DNA of 64,000 bases, from assembly GCF_002014855.1 (NCBI RefSeq), contig NZ_MUYV01000011.1, forward strand, positions 186,001 through 250,000, read 5' to 3'. The notes under the pieces are model-generated. The model was given only the letters and a program-made list of their open reading frames with translations, was not told the origin of the DNA and did not search any database. The position numbers and the translations under genes are program-made. The stretch is from Moraxella porci DSM 25326. GTDB lineage: Bacteria; Pseudomonadota; Gammaproteobacteria; Pseudomonadales; Moraxellaceae. Positions 61,423 to 64,000 of the stretch are shown here, piece after piece (positions within the stretch are counted from its first letter, which is position 1; each line of letters opens with the position of its first letter).

Positions 61423-62474
61423 ACCCTTTGAATCATTGGCATAATAGCGATATTTATTATATGCAGCTTGCCATTAGCGAGGCCAAAAAAGGCATCTATA
61501 CCACTCGCCCAAACCCTGCAGTGGGTTCGTTGATCGTCAAAGATGGTCGGATTATCGGCACAGGATTTCATCCTAAGGCAGGACAGCCGCACGCAGAAGT
61601 TTTTGCACTCAGACAGGCAAGGAATTCTGGCTTTGACACCCAAGGTGCGTGCGCTTATGTGACGCTCGAGCCATGCAGCCATACCGGACGCACGCCACCA
61701 TGCGCGGACGCATTGATCAACGCTGGCATCCGCCGCGTGGTCGTTGCAAGTCTCGATCCCAATCCAAAAGTCGCAGGCAATGGCATCAAAAAACTCAAAG
61801 CGGCTGGCATTGAGGTCATCGTCGGTGTCTGTGCTGATGAAGCGATGGCGCTGAATGCTGGGTTTTTAAAAGCGATGGCCACAGGCATGCCCTATGTGCG
61901 CCTAAAAATGGCTGGCAGCATCGATGGCCGCACCGCCATGGCCTCGGGCGAATCCAAATGGATCACTGGTAACGAGGCGCGTGAGGATGTCCAAAAACTG
62001 CGCGCTATGAGCGCAGCCATCATCACAGGCTCAGGCACCATCCTAGCAGATGATCCGCTGCTGACAGTCAGAAGTCAGCAGCTGGGAGTGGCCATTGATC
62101 AGATACCAGCCCCTAAGATCGTCGTTGTCGATCGCCGTGGCCGCATCCAAAAGGGTGCTCATCAGATCTTCAATCACCATGATGTGCTGCTATGGCGTGA
62201 AGATCTGACCACGCTGCTCAAGCAGTTGGTATCGGTGCATCAGTGTTACGATGTGATGGTTGAGGCAGGAGCGTCATTGTCTGGTGCATTCATTGCCTCA
62301 GGATTGGTGGATGAGCTGATCGTTTATCAAGCACCGTGCATATTGGGTCATACAGCGCGATCGATGTTTGCTTGTGAGGTTCAGACACTAGCACATCAGC
62401 ATCGTTTTGACTTAACTTCAGTGGATAAAATCGGTCGAGATTTGCGCATGATTTATAAAACACTGAATACATAA
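61419..62474 (+). CDS. ribD: RibD, riboflavin deaminase/reductase
   Basis: 351 residues from GTG at 61419, overlapping the nrdR stop by 4 nt; an ATG at 61461 is the other choice. The deaminase has HAEVFAL and [11 protein letters not shown] (zinc). The reductase half begins at [19 protein letters not shown]. It performs the second and third steps of riboflavin synthesis. nrdR-ribD are co-transcribed, a common pairing. Confidence 0.95.
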   Translation: MNPLNHWHNSDIYYMQLAISEAKKGIYTTRPNPAVGSLIVKDGRIIGTGFHPKAGQPHAEVFALRQARNSGFDTQGACAYVTLEPCSHTGRTPPCADALINAGIRRVVVASLDPNPKVAGNGIKKLKAAGIEVIVGVCADEAMALNAGFLKAMATGMPYVRLKMAGSIDGRTAMASGESKWITGNEAREDVQKLRAMSAAIITGSGTILADDPLLTVRSQQLGVAIDQIPAPKIVVVDRRGRIQKGAHQIFNHHDVLLWREDLTTLLKQLVSVHQCYDVMVEAGASLSGAFIASGLVDELIVYQAPCILGHTARSMFACEVQTLAHQHRFDLTSVDKIGRDLRMIYKTLNT

Positions 62475-62763
62475 TTTTAATTTAAATTTTATAATATGAA
62501 GTTATCCACAGCTTGATTATTCAATGACTAATCCTAATCTGATGGATATGCTGATCAAATTAGGCTGTGGATAAATTATAAATATCAGTGGTATTTTCAT
62601 CTAAATAAAGATATAAACTATTGATTTTATTATAATTTTAAAATTTATCTTTGGCGAATCATTCATTAACTGACACCTGTGGATAACTCATCGAGTGCTA
62701 TTTGATTGTAGATTGACGATCAAGCTCAGTTTGGAGTTATCCACAGTACACACAGAGATCATT
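62475..62763. other. ribD-ribE gap with four perfect DnaA boxes
   Basis: Perfect TTATCCACA boxes at 62502-62510 and 62737-62745 (plus), and TGTGGATAA at 62566-62574 and 62678-62686 (minus). They flank an AT-rich stretch at 62575-62650. No FMN riboswitch was recognised. This is a second DnaA-box group ~6.5 kb from the dnaA-rpmH gap. Confidence 0.85.
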
Positions 62764-63429
62764 ATGTTTACAGGTATTATCGAAACCACTGGCAGTATCA
62801 AATCCATCAGTCAAATCGGTGGTGATATTCAGCTACACATTCACGCCCCAGACTTGGATTTTTCTGATGTGCAATTAGGCGATTCGATCGCTTCAAATGG
62901 CATCTGTCTGACTGTGGTTGCCATCGGCAATCAAAGCTATGCTGTCGATGTTTCACGGGAAACACTCAGTAAATCTGCCCTGCAAAACTGGCGTGTCGGC
63001 GATATCATCAATCTGGAAAAAGCCATGCTGCCCACCACGCGATTTGGTGGACACATCGTCGCAGGTCATGTCGATGGCGTCGGAGTCGTGCGTCATATGG
63101 CCAAAGATGCTCGCTCGATCTATATCGAGATTGAGCTTCCAAGCGAGCTGATGCGTTATACCGCCGATAAAGGCTCGATCACTGTCGATGGCATCAGTTT
63201 GACTACCAATGCCATCAAGCCAGACCAAAATTTGGTCTGCCTAAATATCATCCCGCACACAGCTGAGCGTACCAACATTGATAAGCATTGGTCGGTGGGC
63301 GCGCTGGTGAATATCGAGGTGGATTTGGTGGCAAGATATTTAGAGCGATTATTGTTATCTAAACAAGCGCCACAGGCTGTCAGCAGCATCACCGAAGAGA
63401 CACTGGCCAAGGCGGGATTTTATTTATAA
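62764..63429 (+). CDS. ribE: Riboflavin synthase alpha chain
   Basis: 221 residues from the ATG at 62764 (MFTGIIETTG); the longer frame runs through the DnaA-box gap. Two tandem lumazine-binding barrels start at MFTGIIETTG and FGGHIVAGHVDGVG. It dismutates two lumazines to riboflavin. It is the alpha-chain gene, often called ribC or ribE. A parS-like site lies in VSRETLS. Confidence 0.94.
   Translation: MFTGIIETTGSIKSISQIGGDIQLHIHAPDLDFSDVQLGDSIASNGICLTVVAIGNQSYAVDVSRETLSKSALQNWRVGDIINLEKAMLPTTRFGGHIVAGHVDGVGVVRHMAKDARSIYIEIELPSELMRYTADKGSITVDGISLTTNAIKPDQNLVCLNIIPHTAERTNIDKHWSVGALVNIEVDLVARYLERLLLSKQAPQAVSSITEETLAKAGFYL
62949..62964. promoter_or_regulatory. parS-like site 8
   Basis: TGTTTCACGGGAAACA, one mismatch from the palindromic core, inside ribE. 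Confidence 0.55.
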
Positions 63430-63559
63430 TTGATTAGATTTAATATATAAAATTTATTTTTATTATTAAAATTTATGATTTTATATATTTAGATAAATAA
63501 TTCAATAAAAATCTGTTTTATACTTTAGATAATTAAGAAAATTTGATGGATGAATAATA

Positions 63560-64000
63560 ATGAATTTGTCACCACTTAGAGTCATTTTCGCAGGTACGCC
63601 AGAATTTGCTGCTGTCAGTTTGCAGCATCTGATCGATCATCAGGCGGCACTTAATATTGAGATCGTCGCGGTCTATACCCAGCCTGATCGCAAATCTGGC
63701 AGGGGTCAAAAGCTTACCGCATCACCGGTAAAGCAGGTGGCGATGGCGCATGGCATTGCAGTTGAGCAGCCTGTCAGCTTTAGTCTAAGATATGCGCCTG
63801 ATGATGGCATTAGTGGTAAAGTTTCACGCGAAACACTGGCTGCCTATCAACCAGATGTGATGATTGTTGCTGCCTATGGTTTGATTTTGCCATTGGGCGT
63901 GCTAAATACCCCAACTTATGGCTGCTTGAATATCCATGGATCGCTACTACCGAGATGGCGTGGCGCTGCACCGATCCACCGAGCGATATTGGCAGGCGAT
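63560..64000 (+). CDS. fmt: Methionyl-tRNA formyltransferase (N-terminal part)
   Basis: Starts at the ATG at 63560 and is cut by the window edge after 147 residues. It begins [35 protein letters not shown] and [18 protein letters not shown] (with the catalytic Asn and His) are the formyl-folate-binding hallmarks. It formylates initiator Met-tRNA. The 63430-63559 gap is AT-rich, with no gene seen. Confidence 0.95.
   Translation, partial: MNLSPLRVIFAGTPEFAAVSLQHLIDHQAALNIEIVAVYTQPDRKSGRGQKLTASPVKQVAMAHGIAVEQPVSFSLRYAPDDGISGKVSRETLAAYQPDVMIVAAYGLILPLGVLNTPTYGCLNIHGSLLPRWRGAAPIHRAILAGD
63822..63837. promoter_or_regulatory. parS-like site 9
   Basis: AGTTTCACGCGAAACA, inside fmt (codes VSRET). 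Confidence 0.5.

Noticed and set aside
62475..62763. FMN riboswitch ahead of ribE
   Set aside because: No conserved RFN-element strings such as AGGGTGAA or CCGACGG were seen; the gap is explained by DnaA boxes.

Overview
The window reads as a chromosomal segment of a Moraxellaceae gamma-proteobacterium, most likely Moraxella. This rests on protein families and gene order (argH/hemC/hemD, the dnaA-dnaN-recF-gyrB cluster, rpmH-rnpA-yidD-yidC-mnmE) judged by eye, not on a database search. Housekeeping genes fill most of it. A type I-F CRISPR-Cas locus at 8.1-19.8 kb is the main accessory region.

Layout. 0-2.2 kb: three genes of a nitrate/bicarbonate-type ABC importer, the first cut by the window edge. 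2.5-7.6 kb: pirin, erpA, gshA, dsbB, mpl, then a small EF-hand membrane protein. 8.1-16.8 kb (minus strand): the I-F cas genes cas1, cas2-3, csy1, csy2, csy3 and csy4. 16.85-19.8 kb: a leader with an IHF-type site and an array of 45 perfectly spaced repeats with 44 spacers of 32 nt. 19.8-22.2 kb: a secreted protein of unknown function, a stranded degenerate repeat, and two tandem HTH paralogues, one broken by an amber codon. 22.3-53 kb: housekeeping and metabolic genes (argH, hemCD, rlmB, dnaK/grpE, thiC with a TPP riboswitch, a D-amino-acid cluster, avtA, an ornithine decarboxylase, guaA, gyrB). 52-64 kb: the replication-origin neighbourhood, ending in a cut fmt gene.

The most striking object lies between cas1 and cas2-3 at 15.57-15.91 kb. 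A 46-residue basic, single-span membrane peptide has its own good promoter and ribosome binding site. Its stop codon abuts a miniature, degenerate CRISPR unit: psi-repeat 1, a 19-nt psi-spacer and psi-repeat 2, followed by a terminator hairpin. The psi-spacer matches 16 of 19 bases, the first 11 without a break, of a site with a correct CC PAM just upstream of the -35 box of the peptide's own promoter. Two of the three mismatches fall at positions 12 and 18, which Cascade-type complexes leave unpaired. This is the architecture of a CreTA-type RNA toxin-antitoxin guard: the Csy complex, loaded with a crRNA-like antitoxin RNA, would hold down a small toxin, so that loss or inhibition of the complex releases it.

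Around the origin, nine parS-like sites (core GTTTCAC[A/G]TGAAAC or close variants) are scattered from 32.7 to 63.8 kb, most of them inside coding sequence. There are two groups of DnaA boxes: the expected one between dnaA and rpmH, and a second, with four perfect boxes, between ribD and ribE. No tRNA, rRNA, insertion sequence or integrase was recognised.
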